Source of the DNA: Alkalicoccus luteus
GTDB lineage: Bacteria; Bacillota; Bacilli; Bacillales; Salisediminibacteriaceae
Direction: 5' to 3' (one strand)
Assembly (NCBI GenBank): GCA_052061695.1
Contig: JBPZEY010000002.1
Length of the DNA stretch: 64,000 bases
Part shown: in pieces, positions 26,174 through 35,684 of the stretch
Position numbering within the stretch: position 1 is the first letter of the stretch
Layout: every line of letters begins with the position of its first letter
Notes under the pieces: generated by a model
The model's input: the letters and a program-made list of their open reading frames with translations, nothing else
Told to the model about the DNA's origin: nothing
Database searches by the model: none
Translations under genes and position numbers: made by a program

Positions 26174-26434
26174 ATGGAAATTTTAAAAGTTTCTGCTAAA
26201 TCTAATCCTAATTCCGTTGCAGGCGCACTTGCAGGCGTCATTCGTGAACGGGGGACTGCTGAAATACAGGCGATCGGAGCAGGCGCTCTCAACCAGTCAA
26301 TTAAAGCAGTGGCAATCGCAAGAGGTTTTGTGGCGCCAAGCGGCATCGATTTAATATGCGTCCCAGCCTTTACGGATATCACTATTGATGGTGATGAACG
26401 AACGGCAATAAAGTTGATTGTCGAGCCACGATAA
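26174..26434 (+). CDS. spoVS: Stage V sporulation protein S
   Basis: This small Alba-like protein has 86 residues and is nearly invariant in the family: MEILKVSAKSNPNSVAGALA, then AIGAGALNQSIKAVAIARGF. It affects late sporulation in B. subtilis but is also kept in non-sporulating bacteria. The RBS is AAAGGAGG. Its presence alone does not show that this organism forms spores. Confidence 0.96.
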   Translation: MEILKVSAKSNPNSVAGALAGVIRERGTAEIQAIGAGALNQSIKAVAIARGFVAPSGIDLICVPAFTDITIDGDERTAIKLIVEPR

Positions 26435-26447
26435 TACGCGCAGTTCC

Positions 26448-26476
26448 ACCCGGACAGATGCCATGTCCGGGTTTTC
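26448..26476 (+). terminator. spoVS terminator
   Basis: A perfect 9-bp stem ACCCGGACA / TGTCCGGGT with a 7-base loop is followed by TTTCT. Confidence 0.85.
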
Positions 26477-26650
26477 TTATGTAAAAAACCTAGTATAAGA
26501 TCGCTGTTCGAAAAAAGAGCAGTGAAACAGGATCTTGATTAAAGGTACGTTTGAAGCATCATCGAAGCGGTATTTTCTTTGTTCCTTTTCACTGGTTAAC
26601 GCGGTTGTCCATGATTTGAAAAGACTGTCCTCATATAGCAGACTGTACGC

Positions 26651-26679
26651 TTGTGAGACACATTATTTCATGGTACGAT
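26651..26679 (+). promoter_or_regulatory. Predicted tdh promoter
   Basis: TTGTGA at 26651-26656 and TACGAT at 26674-26679 are separated by 17 bases, ahead of the tdh-kbl pair. Confidence 0.5.
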
Positions 26680-26704
26680 AAAGCAAGATGTGAGGAGGGA
26701 CGTT

Positions 26705-27745
26705 ATGACAAAAACAATGAAAGCGGTTGTGAAACAGGATAAAGCTCGAGGTGCTGTTTTAAAAGAGGTACCTGTACCTTCATGTGGAGCACAGGATGTA
26801 TTAATTAAAGTGAGAGCAACCTCTATTTGCGGAACAGACGTACATATTTACGAATGGGATGAGTGGTCAGCCAGCCGGGTCAAGCCACCTTATATTTTTG
26901 GTCATGAATTCTCTGGAGAAGTCGTGGAAACAGGGAGCCTTGTAAAAAGTGTTCAGGTTGGGGATCATGTGTCTGCTGAAACCCATATTGTCTGCGGGAG
27001 GTGCCCGCAGTGCATGAGCGGGAATGCTCACATTTGCGAGAAGACGGAGATTATTGGGGTAGACCGGGACGGCTGCTTTGCCGAATATGTAGTATTGCCG
27101 GAAGAAAATATTTGGCAAAACGAGAAGTCTCTCCCTTGGGACAAAGCCAGTATTCAAGAACCGATGGGAAACGCCGTTCACACAGTGCTTGCGGGCGAAA
27201 CAGCTGGTAAAACAGCTGCTGTGATTGGATGCGGACCTATTGGATTGATGGCTTGTGCTGTTGCAAAAGCAGCTGGAGCAGCAGAAGTATTTGCAATAGA
27301 TCTCAATCCGTACCGGCTTGGATTAGCACAGTCACAAGGTGCAGATTTTACGATAAATCCGCTAGAGCAGGATCCGGTTCACTATATTAAGAAGATGACT
27401 GGCGGCAGAGGAGTCGACATCGTATGTGAAATGAGCGGTCATCCAGTGGCGATGAATCAGGGTTTTAAAATGGCTACCAATGGCGGTAGAATTTCTATCT
27501 TGAGCTTACCCGTCAGACCTGTAGAGATTGACATTACCAATGACATTGTATTCAAGGGATTAACGGTGCAGGGGATTACCGGAAGAAAAATGTTTCAAAC
27601 GTGGCAGCAGACGGCCGGTCTGCTTCGTTCCGGAAAGATGGATGCCGCTTCGATCATTACCCACCGTTTCCCACTCGAAGACTTTGAAAAAGGCTTTGAT
27701 CTCATGCTGCAAGGAAAATGTGGTAAAGTCGTATTACACCCGTAG
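26705..27745 (+). CDS. tdh: L-threonine 3-dehydrogenase
   Basis: The enzyme oxidises threonine to 2-amino-3-ketobutyrate with NAD. It is a medium-chain zinc dehydrogenase of 346 residues. Catalytic-zinc residues sit in SICGTDVHIYEWD and GHEFSGEVVE. The structural-zinc cysteines are in CGRCPQCMSGNAHIC. The cofactor motif is VIGCGPIGLMA. The ATG at 26705 follows GAGGAGGG. kbl, encoding the next pathway enzyme, starts 20 bases later. Confidence 0.96.
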   Translation: MTKTMKAVVKQDKARGAVLKEVPVPSCGAQDVLIKVRATSICGTDVHIYEWDEWSASRVKPPYIFGHEFSGEVVETGSLVKSVQVGDHVSAETHIVCGRCPQCMSGNAHICEKTEIIGVDRDGCFAEYVVLPEENIWQNEKSLPWDKASIQEPMGNAVHTVLAGETAGKTAAVIGCGPIGLMACAVAKAAGAAEVFAIDLNPYRLGLAQSQGADFTINPLEQDPVHYIKKMTGGRGVDIVCEMSGHPVAMNQGFKMATNGGRISILSLPVRPVEIDITNDIVFKGLTVQGITGRKMFQTWQQTAGLLRSGKMDAASIITHRFPLEDFEKGFDLMLQGKCGKVVLHP

Positions 27746-27765
27746 AATAGAAAAGGAGTGCTTTA

Positions 27766-28947
27766 ATGATGAAAGGCTTTGAACATATTGAACGAGAACT
27801 GCAAGATATGAAAGATGCTGGAACATTTCGTGAACTTGTACCAATTGAATCGGAACAGGCTGAAAAAGTAACGATCGATGGGCGCGAATTGATCCAGCTT
27901 TCTTCAAACAATTATTTAGGTCTCACCACCCACCCCAGATTGAAGCTGGCAGCCGTTAAAGCGGTTGAAAAATATGGCGCCGGAACCGGGTCTGTCAGAA
28001 CGATTGCCGGAACTTTTAACATGCACAACGACTTTGAAGAGAAGCTTGCTGATTTTAAGCATACGGAAGCAACACTCGTTCTGCAATCCGGTTTTACGGC
28101 CAATCAGGCTGTGCTTGCTTCGATCCTGTCTAAAGAGGATGTCGTTATCTCCGATGAATTGAATCATGCCTCGATTATTGATGGAATCCGCCTGACGAAA
28201 GCAGACCGCAAAATATATAAGCACGTTGACATGAAGAGTCTGGAAGAAGCCCTGCAGGCTTCAAGTGACTATAGAAGCCGGCTTGTTGTGACAGATGGAG
28301 TATTTTCTATGGACGGCAACATTGCACCACTGCCAAAAATCGTCGAACTTTGTGAAAAATATGACGCGATGATCATGGTAGATGATGCCCATGCAAGTGG
28401 CGTTTTAGGCCGTAATGGACGAGGTACTGTTGACCACTTTGATCTAAACGGCCGTGTTCACATTCAGGTTGGAACGCTTAGTAAAGCTGTCGGTGTACTC
28501 GGAGGCTATATTGCCAGTACGCAGGCTGTAAGAGATTATTTGATTCAAAAAGGGCGACCGTTCCTGTTCAGCACGTCCCATCCCCCTGCTGTCACAGCAG
28601 CTTGCAGTGAAGCTATTGACGTTTTGATTGAAGAGCCGGAGCTGATTGAAAAGCTATGGGATAATACGAATTACTTGAAAAAAGGTTTGAAGAAATTAGG
28701 CTTTGATATTGGACTAAGCGAAACCCCAATTACACCTGTGATGGTCGGCGACGAGCGCAGGTCTCATGAATTCTCAGATAAACTTCGCGAGTACGGAGTT
28801 TTCGCTCAAGGAATTGCTTTTCCAACAGTAGCAAAAGGCCAGGCCCGAGTGAGAACCATCGTAACAGCTGAGCACCGCCGAAGCACACTGGATGAAGCGC
28901 TGAAAGCTTTTAAAAAGGCAGGCAAAGAACTCGGTATCATTAAGTAA
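27766..28947 (+). CDS. kbl: Glycine C-acetyltransferase (2-amino-3-ketobutyrate CoA ligase)
   Basis: This PLP enzyme cleaves 2-amino-3-ketobutyrate with CoA to glycine and acetyl-CoA, finishing threonine breakdown begun by Tdh. It is an alpha-oxoamine synthase of 393 residues. Typical segments are SSNNYLGLTTHPRLK, VDDAHASGVLGRNGRGT and the Schiff-base lysine in VGTLSKAVGVLGGY. The start is ATG 27766 or 27769; the first is seven bases after AAGGAG. BioF is a paralogue, but pairing with tdh supports Kbl. Confidence 0.95.
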   Translation: MMKGFEHIERELQDMKDAGTFRELVPIESEQAEKVTIDGRELIQLSSNNYLGLTTHPRLKLAAVKAVEKYGAGTGSVRTIAGTFNMHNDFEEKLADFKHTEATLVLQSGFTANQAVLASILSKEDVVISDELNHASIIDGIRLTKADRKIYKHVDMKSLEEALQASSDYRSRLVVTDGVFSMDGNIAPLPKIVELCEKYDAMIMVDDAHASGVLGRNGRGTVDHFDLNGRVHIQVGTLSKAVGVLGGYIASTQAVRDYLIQKGRPFLFSTSHPPAVTAACSEAIDVLIEEPELIEKLWDNTNYLKKGLKKLGFDIGLSETPITPVMVGDERRSHEFSDKLREYGVFAQGIAFPTVAKGQARVRTIVTAEHRRSTLDEALKAFKKAGKELGIIK

Positions 28948-29163
28948 CAGGCTGTCAGTGTATTATCTTTCACTACAGCAGACATGTTTAATGGTGAATA
29001 ACGTATCATGATCCGCAGACGCTTAAACGAATTCGGCTTTCTGGTCTGCTGTTTGCAATGGCTTCTATACGGTGCTTTTGAATGCTGGATAGGTCACACG
29101 CAGGTTAAAGAGGATACTGGTACTTTTATTTGACTAAATAGAAACACAGGTTCACCTATTGAG
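28948..29163. other. Intergenic region after kbl
   Basis: About 215 bases hold no recognisable gene or strong structure before the terminator at 29164 and the miaB promoter. Confidence 0.5.
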
Positions 29164-29192
29164 AGGCCCTGCCATCGTGCCGGGTCCTTTTT
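29164..29192 (+). terminator. Probable kbl-side terminator
   Basis: AGGCCCTG pairs with the arm ending GGGTCCT, with one mismatch. TTTTT follows. Confidence 0.55.
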
Positions 29193-29235
29193 GTCTTGTG
29201 ATCGATTACACAATGGTAAAACCTGAGTGAAAGGC

Positions 29236-29264
29236 TTGTCCTTCATTCGACAACCGTTTATAAT
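29236..29264 (+). promoter_or_regulatory. Predicted sigma-A promoter of miaB
   Basis: TTGTCC at 29236-29241 and TATAAT at 29259-29264 are separated by 17 bases. Confidence 0.7.
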
Positions 29265-29306
29265 TATAGGTTGACAGTCTACTTAAATAAAGGAGCTATG
29301 CATCCT

Positions 29307-30815
29307 ATGAATGAAGAACAAAAAAAGAAACAACTGGGCCAGGAAAAAGATTATTCCCAGTATTTTCAAACCACATACCGTCCGCCGGATTTGAAGCAGG
29401 CGAAAAAGCGTGGAAAAGAAAATGTTGAAATACATTATGACTTTGAAGTGCCGGACTCCATGCAGGGAATCGGATCGGGTAAGAAGTTTCTTATCCGTAC
29501 TTACGGATGCCAGATGAATGAGCATGATTCGGAAAATATGGCCGGAATACTTATGAATATGGGCTTTCAATCAACGGCTTCTGTAGATGAAGCAGACGTC
29601 ATTTTAATCAATACATGTGCCATCCGGGAAAATGCTGAAAATAAGGTATTTGGAGAGATTGGGCACCTGAAAAGTTTGAAGCGTGATAACCCAGGGCTGA
29701 TTATAGGGGTATGCGGCTGTATGTCTCAGGAAGAATCCGTAGTAAACCGTATCCTTGAAAAGCACCAGCAGATAGACTTAATTTTTGGCACGCATAATAT
29801 ACACCGACTCCCGCAGCTTATCGAACAAGCGGTCATGAGCAAGGAAATGGTCATTGAAGTATGGTCAAAAGAAGGCGACATTATTGAGAACATGCCCAGA
29901 GCGCGTAAAGGTAAAATTCAGGGCTGGGTGAACATTATGTACGGCTGTGATAAATTCTGTACGTACTGTATCGTGCCTTATACACGAGGAAAAGAGCGGA
30001 GCAGACGACCGGAAGACATCATTGAAGAAGTCCGGCACTTAGCCAGAAATGGTTATAAAGAGATTACGCTGCTTGGACAAAATGTTAATGCTTACGGAAA
30101 AGACTTAGCAGATCTTGACTATGGCTTAGGGGATTTGATGGATGAAATTCGTAAAATCGATATCCCGAGGGTGAGATTCACCACCAGTCATCCGCGAGAT
30201 TTTGATGATCATTTAATCGACGTCCTTTCTAAAGGCGGAAACTTGGTTGAGCATATTCATCTGCCCGTACAAAGTGGAAGCAATGCTGTTTTAAAGCTGA
30301 TGGCACGGAAATATACTCGTGAATCGTACGTTGAGCTGGCTCAAAAAATTAAAGCCGCTATTCCTCATGCTTCATTTACAACAGATATTATCGTTGGATT
30401 TCCAAACGAAACGGAGGAGCAATTCGAAGAGACGCTGTCTCTTGTTGAAGAAATGGAGTACGACAGCGCTTTTACGTATATCTATTCTCCAAGAGATGGA
30501 ACACCGGCTGCGAAGATGCAGGATAATGTTCCGCATGATGTGAAGCGCCAGCGTCTCGCCCGTCTGAATGAACTGGTTAACAGATTATCAGCTGAGAAAA
30601 ACAAAGCTTGCGAAGGCCAGGTCATGGAAGTACTGGTTGAGGGAGAAAGCAAAAAGAATCCGGATGTACTAAGCGGAAGAACACGTACGAACAAGCTCGT
30701 TAACTTTAAAGGTCCAAAAGAATGGATCGGCCGGCTTGTGGACGTTCAAATTACAGAAGCAAAAACCTGGTCCCTAAACGGAGAGGCAGCTGCTTTGGCA
30801 GAGGTGAATAATTGA
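29307..30815 (+). CDS. miaB: tRNA-2-methylthio-N6-dimethylallyladenosine synthase
   Basis: This radical-SAM methylthiotransferase modifies i6A37 of tRNAs reading UNN codons. The product has 502 residues. The UPF0004 domain has cysteines in RTYGCQMNEHDSE, NTCAIRENA and VCGCMSQEE. The radical-SAM CxxxCxxC is in YGCDKFCTYCIVPYTRG. A TRAM domain ends the protein. The ATG at 29307 is eleven bases from AGGAG; ATG 29298 is too close. It acts downstream of MiaA, also in this window. Confidence 0.96.
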   Translation: MNEEQKKKQLGQEKDYSQYFQTTYRPPDLKQAKKRGKENVEIHYDFEVPDSMQGIGSGKKFLIRTYGCQMNEHDSENMAGILMNMGFQSTASVDEADVILINTCAIRENAENKVFGEIGHLKSLKRDNPGLIIGVCGCMSQEESVVNRILEKHQQIDLIFGTHNIHRLPQLIEQAVMSKEMVIEVWSKEGDIIENMPRARKGKIQGWVNIMYGCDKFCTYCIVPYTRGKERSRRPEDIIEEVRHLARNGYKEITLLGQNVNAYGKDLADLDYGLGDLMDEIRKIDIPRVRFTTSHPRDFDDHLIDVLSKGGNLVEHIHLPVQSGSNAVLKLMARKYTRESYVELAQKIKAAIPHASFTTDIIVGFPNETEEQFEETLSLVEEMEYDSAFTYIYSPRDGTPAAKMQDNVPHDVKRQRLARLNELVNRLSAEKNKACEGQVMEVLVEGESKKNPDVLSGRTRTNKLVNFKGPKEWIGRLVDVQITEAKTWSLNGEAAALAEVNN

Positions 30816-31234
30816 TGAGTAACTACACAAAGAAAGACATCATGAATGAGGCGCGAAATCTGGCAGAGAAGATTTCGGAAACCGAGGAAGTGGATTTCTT
30901 CAAGCGTGCGGAACTGCAAATCAACGACCACCTGCGCGTTCAGGAAATTATCGCTAAAATTAAATCCCTGCAAAAAGAAGCGGTTAACCTAAAGCATTAC
31001 GATAAAACAGAAGCCTTGAAGGCAACAGACGAAAAAATAGATGCTCTTCAAGATGAACTTGATAACATTCCACTCGTACAGGAGTTCAAGCAGTCCCAAA
31101 TGGAAGTGAATGAACTTTTGCAAATGGTGAGTAATACAATCTCTAATACAGTCACGCAGAAAATTATTGAATCTACCGGCGGAGACGTTTTGAAAGGCAC
31201 AACGACGAAAAGTCCCTTCTCAGACGGGTGCTGA
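30815..31234 (+). CDS. ricA: RicA (YmcA), subunit of the RicA-RicF-RicT complex
   Basis: This small helical protein of 139 residues belongs to the YlbF/YmcA family. With YlbF and YaaT it forms an Fe-S-containing complex that binds RNase Y and affects mRNA maturation, biofilm and competence. The ATG overlaps the miaB stop (TGATG), so the two are translationally coupled. The C-terminal cysteine (SDGC) is retained. cotE, which normally follows in B. subtilis, is absent: mutS starts 82 bases downstream. Confidence 0.9.
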   Translation: MSNYTKKDIMNEARNLAEKISETEEVDFFKRAELQINDHLRVQEIIAKIKSLQKEAVNLKHYDKTEALKATDEKIDALQDELDNIPLVQEFKQSQMEVNELLQMVSNTISNTVTQKIIESTGGDVLKGTTTKSPFSDGC

Positions 31235-31244
31235 TCCGCTGCTG

Positions 31245-31289
31245 ACTGCTGTTCAGCCTCTAAGGGGGCATGAACAGCAGTTTTTATAT
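31245..31289 (+). terminator. miaB-ricA terminator
   Basis: A perfect 11-bp stem ACTGCTGTTCA / TGAACAGCAGT, with an inner GCC/GGC pairing, is followed by TTTTATAT. Confidence 0.9.
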
Positions 31290-31315
31290 CACGATACATA
31301 CGGAAGGTTGATAGT

Positions 31316-33880
31316 ATGGTACAGACAACTCCGATGATGAAGCAGTACTTAGCTATAAAAGAAAAGCACGCGGATGCATTTTTATTTTTCCGTCTCGGAG
31401 ATTTTTATGAGCTTTTCTTCGAGGATGCGGACCTGGCAGCAAAAGAACTGGAAATTACATTGACAAAAAGAGGGAAAGGTGAGGAAGCCGTACCAATGTG
31501 CGGAGTTCCGCACCATTCGGCAGAACAGTACATTAATACGCTCGTATCAAAAGGATATAAAGTTGCTCTTTGTGAACAAACAGAGGATCCTCAAACGGCA
31601 AAGGGTGTCGTTCGACGTGAAGTTGTGCAGATTATCACTCCTGGCACGATTATGGGGAATGGTCTTCAAGATGCCCGCAATCAGTATGTCGCCGCTATGA
31701 CTGGAGAGGCCGCAGCGTATTCCGTATTTGCAGCAGATTTAACAACGGGTGAAGCCTATGCATGCAGAGCTGGAACTGTCACCAGAGCGGTTGAAGAGCT
31801 GCTTTCGTACAGTCCAAAAGAGGTTATTCTGTTAGAAGGAAGCTCTCTTTCCGAAATAATAAATGAGCGCACTGAGGCATTTATTACACATTTGCCGGCG
31901 CCAGCTGACACGGCTGATGAGGCAGCGGAGCTACCGGAAGACTTGCAGGCAGGAGCTTCCCTGCTGACCTCCTACCTGTATCAGACCGCAAAAAGGAGCC
32001 TTGAACACCTGCAGAGATTTGCAGAATATACGCCGTCCCGATACTTACAAATCGATCATTACTCGAAACGTAATTTGGAAATTACAGAAACGATGAGAGA
32101 CAGAAGCAAGGCGGGCTCATTGTTCGGTGTGCTCGATTATACGCAGACTGCTATGGGGACACGCAGGCTGAAGCGGTGGCTCGAAAAGCCGTTGTACAGT
32201 CAGTCGGATGCTGAAGAGAGACATCTGCTTACAGAAAAGCTTTTGGATCGGTTTCTGGAGCGTGATCAAATCAGAGAACTGCTCAAGCACGTGTACGATT
32301 TGGAACGATTAAGCGGCAGGATCTCATTTGGTACAGTAAACGGCCGTGAACTGCTGCAGCTGAAAAAATCGTTGCAGCAGCTGCAGCCGCTTGCAAGTGT
32401 CCTCACCTCGCTTGAGTGCGGGCCAGCTTCCAGGCTGGCTGCTGAAATGGTTCCGCCGGATGAGCTGATTGAACTGCTCGAATCGAGCATTTCGGAAACG
32501 GCGCCGGTTTCCATTACGGAAGGCAGCGTCATAAAGGATGGATACGATCAGCAGCTGGATCAATACAGAGACGCTATGACAAACGGCAGAAGCTGGATCG
32601 CCTCGCTCGAAGCAAAGGAGAGGCAGGCCACAGGCATTAAGTCATTAAAAATCGGCTTTAATAAAGTATTTGGGTATTATATAGAAGTTTCGAAAGCTAA
32701 TATAAATCATTTACCAGAAGGCCGGTACGAACGTAAACAAACGCTTTCAAACGCGGAGCGTTATGTCACACCTGAATTAAAAGAAAAAGAAAAAGTGATT
32801 CTTGAAGCGGAAGATAAAAGCGGACGACTGGAATATGAGCTGTTTACAGCTATTCGGAATCATGTTAAAACATTCATTCCCCAGCTGCAGTCTGCCGCTT
32901 TGTCAGTAAGTTCCCTGGACGTGCTTCAAAGTTTTGCTGAAGCAGCTGAACAGCATCACTATGTAAAGCCTGTGTTTAACCAGAAAAAAAACATCTCACT
33001 TTCAAGGTCGAGACACCCGGTGGTTGAATCTGTAATTGATGCCGGTGCTTATATCGAAAATGATTTTCAACTAACCTCTGAGCAGGATATGCTGCTGATT
33101 ACGGGTCCGAATATGGCTGGTAAAAGTACGTACATGCGTCAGCTGGCATTGATTGTCATTATGGCTCAAGCAGGTTCTTTTGTTCCGGCTGATCAGGCAG
33201 AGCTTCCTTTATTCGATCACATATTTACTCGAATCGGCGCAGCGGATGATCTTGCCTCCGGGCAGAGTACATTTATGGTAGAAATGAATGAAACGAGGCG
33301 TGCAGTCGATGAAGCGACGTCTCGAAGCTTGATATTGCTCGATGAAATCGGAAGAGGGACATCGACTTACGACGGAATGGCACTCGCTCAGTCCGTTATC
33401 GAGTACATTCACAATCGAATCGGGGCAGTCACGCTTTTCTCTACTCATTACCACGAGCTTACAGTGCTTGCTGAGAAATTGAGCCGTCTAGAAAATGTCC
33501 ATGCAACTGCTCGTGAAGATAACGGGGTGCTGACATTTCTGCACCGCATTCAGCAAGGTCCTGCCGATAAAAGTTATGGAATTCACGTAGCGCGACTTGC
33601 CGGGCTGCCGGATGAACTGATTCGAAGAGCAGATGATATATTACGGACCTTTGAAAAACGAAATCGTAAACGTACGAAGGAAACGCAGCAGGTGGAGCAG
33701 CTTTCACTGTTTCCGGAAGCGGAAACCGAACACCCCGTGCTGGAAGAGCTGAAAAAGGTCGATCTCCTTCACATGACACCGATCGAAGCGGTAACGTATT
33801 TAGACAAGCTGCAGCGTCAAATAAAGGGGGAGGATGAGAATGAAGCGCATTCAGAAGCTGGACAGCCTGCTCGCAGATAA
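31316..33880 (+). CDS. mutS: DNA mismatch repair protein MutS
   Basis: This protein of 854 residues recognises mispairs. The mismatch-binding Phe-x-Glu is in GDFYELFFEDA. The ATPase has Walker A TGPNMAGKST, Walker B SLILLDEIGRGTST and the STHYHEL switch. The RBS is GGAAGG. Its 3' end overlaps the mutL start by 41 bases, so the pair forms an operon. Confidence 0.98.
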   Translation: MVQTTPMMKQYLAIKEKHADAFLFFRLGDFYELFFEDADLAAKELEITLTKRGKGEEAVPMCGVPHHSAEQYINTLVSKGYKVALCEQTEDPQTAKGVVRREVVQIITPGTIMGNGLQDARNQYVAAMTGEAAAYSVFAADLTTGEAYACRAGTVTRAVEELLSYSPKEVILLEGSSLSEIINERTEAFITHLPAPADTADEAAELPEDLQAGASLLTSYLYQTAKRSLEHLQRFAEYTPSRYLQIDHYSKRNLEITETMRDRSKAGSLFGVLDYTQTAMGTRRLKRWLEKPLYSQSDAEERHLLTEKLLDRFLERDQIRELLKHVYDLERLSGRISFGTVNGRELLQLKKSLQQLQPLASVLTSLECGPASRLAAEMVPPDELIELLESSISETAPVSITEGSVIKDGYDQQLDQYRDAMTNGRSWIASLEAKERQATGIKSLKIGFNKVFGYYIEVSKANINHLPEGRYERKQTLSNAERYVTPELKEKEKVILEAEDKSGRLEYELFTAIRNHVKTFIPQLQSAALSVSSLDVLQSFAEAAEQHHYVKPVFNQKKNISLSRSRHPVVESVIDAGAYIENDFQLTSEQDMLLITGPNMAGKSTYMRQLALIVIMAQAGSFVPADQAELPLFDHIFTRIGAADDLASGQSTFMVEMNETRRAVDEATSRSLILLDEIGRGTSTYDGMALAQSVIEYIHNRIGAVTLFSTHYHELTVLAEKLSRLENVHATAREDNGVLTFLHRIQQGPADKSYGIHVARLAGLPDELIRRADDILRTFEKRNRKRTKETQQVEQLSLFPEAETEHPVLEELKKVDLLHMTPIEAVTYLDKLQRQIKGEDENEAHSEAGQPARR

Positions 33881-35684
33881 AATTGCAGCGGGTGAAGTTG
33901 TAGAACGACCTGCTTCTATCGTGAAAGAGCTAGTAGAAAATGCTATTGATGCTTCTGCAGCTTCCATCCGCGTGGAAGCAGACGAAGGAGGCATCAGCCG
34001 TCTGCGGGTCATGGATGATGGACAAGGCATCTCACGCGAGGATCGTGAGACCGCGTTTGAACGCCATGCAACAAGTAAAATTCAATCGGACAGAGATTTA
34101 TTTCGAATCCGCTCGCTGGGTTTTCGCGGGGAAGCTCTTCCAAGTATCGCCTCTGTTTCTGAACTGCAGATGACAACGTCAGATGAAGGAGAAGATGGGG
34201 AAACTTTGCTGTATCGCGATGGTATCCTGAAGGAACGAAAGCCCGCTGCACCGCGCAGAGGAACGGATATTACAGTTCAGAAGCTTTTTCACCGCACTCC
34301 CGCCCGATTGAAGCATTTGAAGAGTGTTTTGACAGAAGCAGGGCATATCTCCGATGTCATCAACCGAATGGCATTGGCTCATCCCGAAACGAGATTTGAG
34401 CTTTTTCATAATGGGAAAAAGCAATTTTCAACACCAGGCGATGGAAAATTATTAAACGTCATGAGACATGTATACGGCTCACGGACAGCTGTGTCGATGA
34501 AAGAGTTTCACGCATCGAATGCTGATTTTGAAATAAAGGGCTGCGCAGCCCTCCCGGAGCATGCTAGAGCCGGCAGGTCTTATATTACCGTCATTATGAA
34601 TGGCAGATTTGTAAAAAGTCAGGTAGTCGTCCGTGCCATATTGGAAGGGTATAAATCACTTCTGCCTATCGGACGCTATCCTATTATTTGTGTGCATATT
34701 ACACTGGATCCTTCACTAATCGATGTAAATGTTCATCCGTCGAAGCTTGAAGTAAGGCTTAGTAAAGAAACAGAGCTAGCCCATTTTATGAAGCAGGAAA
34801 TAGTGAAACTGTGGCAAAAAACTGATTTAATCCCTACCGTCACACATGCTGCACATTCGATGCGAAAACAGCAGTCGGAAGCGATACCGCTTTCTTTTTA
34901 TCCAGAAGAAACTGCTAAATCAGATGCTGTGCGCGAGCCGGCGAGAGAGGCATCTATTTCTAAAACGACTGAGTCAACAACCGATTTTGACGAGATGTCC
35001 GGTCCATCCCCTGAATCGAACTCTTCAGAAAAAGAGGAGCGCGCAGAACATGCTCAAAAGGACGGTAAGTTCCTTGAACCGCAAGACTTCCCTGAGCCCT
35101 CAGTTCCATCGCTGGAGGTCGTTGGTCAATTACACGGAACGTATATTATCGGTCAAAATGAAACCGGCATGTACTTGGTCGACCAGCACGCAGCTCAGGA
35201 ACGGATCAACTATGAGTATTACTTAAAAAAACTCGCTTCACCCGCAAGAGAACTGAAAACATTGCTGGTTCCGATTACAATTGATTTAGCCGCGCGGGAA
35301 GCTGCGGCTGTGAACGAATATCGTACCCAGCTTGAAGAATCGGGTATCTATTTGGAACCGTTTGGAACTTCATCTTACCTTGTTCGGGAATGTCCCACTT
35401 GGTTTCCCAAAGGCGGCGAAGAAAGAGCGGTCTATGAGCTGATTGATTACGTGACAAAATCAGGTAAAATTGATCTTTCCATTTTTCGAAATGACGCAGC
35501 AGCACTGCTTGCTTGTAAAGCATCCATTAAAGCTAACCACAGTCTTCCTCACACGCAGATGCAAGGGCTGCTGGAGCAATGGAGAAAATGTGAAGCCCCT
35601 TATACATGTCCGCATGGCCGCCCGGTGATGATTCATTTCTCCACATATGAAATAGAAAAAATGTTTAAGCGGGTGATGAACTGA
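33840..35684 (+). CDS. mutL: DNA mismatch repair protein MutL
   Basis: This GHKL ATPase and nicking endonuclease has 614 residues. N-terminal motifs are ELVENAIDAS, DDGQGI and GFRGEALPSI. The C-terminal metal-binding endonuclease motif is DQHAAQERINYE, with ACKASIK and CPHGRP supporting it, so strand nicking is expected as in other bacteria without MutH. ATG 33840 is six bases from GGGGGAGG and preferred to 33834. It overlaps mutS upstream and the methyltransferase gene by one base downstream. Confidence 0.97.
   Translation: MKRIQKLDSLLADKIAAGEVVERPASIVKELVENAIDASAASIRVEADEGGISRLRVMDDGQGISREDRETAFERHATSKIQSDRDLFRIRSLGFRGEALPSIASVSELQMTTSDEGEDGETLLYRDGILKERKPAAPRRGTDITVQKLFHRTPARLKHLKSVLTEAGHISDVINRMALAHPETRFELFHNGKKQFSTPGDGKLLNVMRHVYGSRTAVSMKEFHASNADFEIKGCAALPEHARAGRSYITVIMNGRFVKSQVVVRAILEGYKSLLPIGRYPIICVHITLDPSLIDVNVHPSKLEVRLSKETELAHFMKQEIVKLWQKTDLIPTVTHAAHSMRKQQSEAIPLSFYPEETAKSDAVREPAREASISKTTESTTDFDEMSGPSPESNSSEKEERAEHAQKDGKFLEPQDFPEPSVPSLEVVGQLHGTYIIGQNETGMYLVDQHAAQERINYEYYLKKLASPARELKTLLVPITIDLAAREAAAVNEYRTQLEESGIYLEPFGTSSYLVRECPTWFPKGGEERAVYELIDYVTKSGKIDLSIFRNDAAALLACKASIKANHSLPHTQMQGLLEQWRKCEAPYTCPHGRPVMIHFSTYEIEKMFKRVMN

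Noticed and set aside
33834..33880. mutS-mutL overlap as a frameshift error
   Set aside because: Both reading frames are complete and the short overlap with an internal RBS is consistent with translational coupling.
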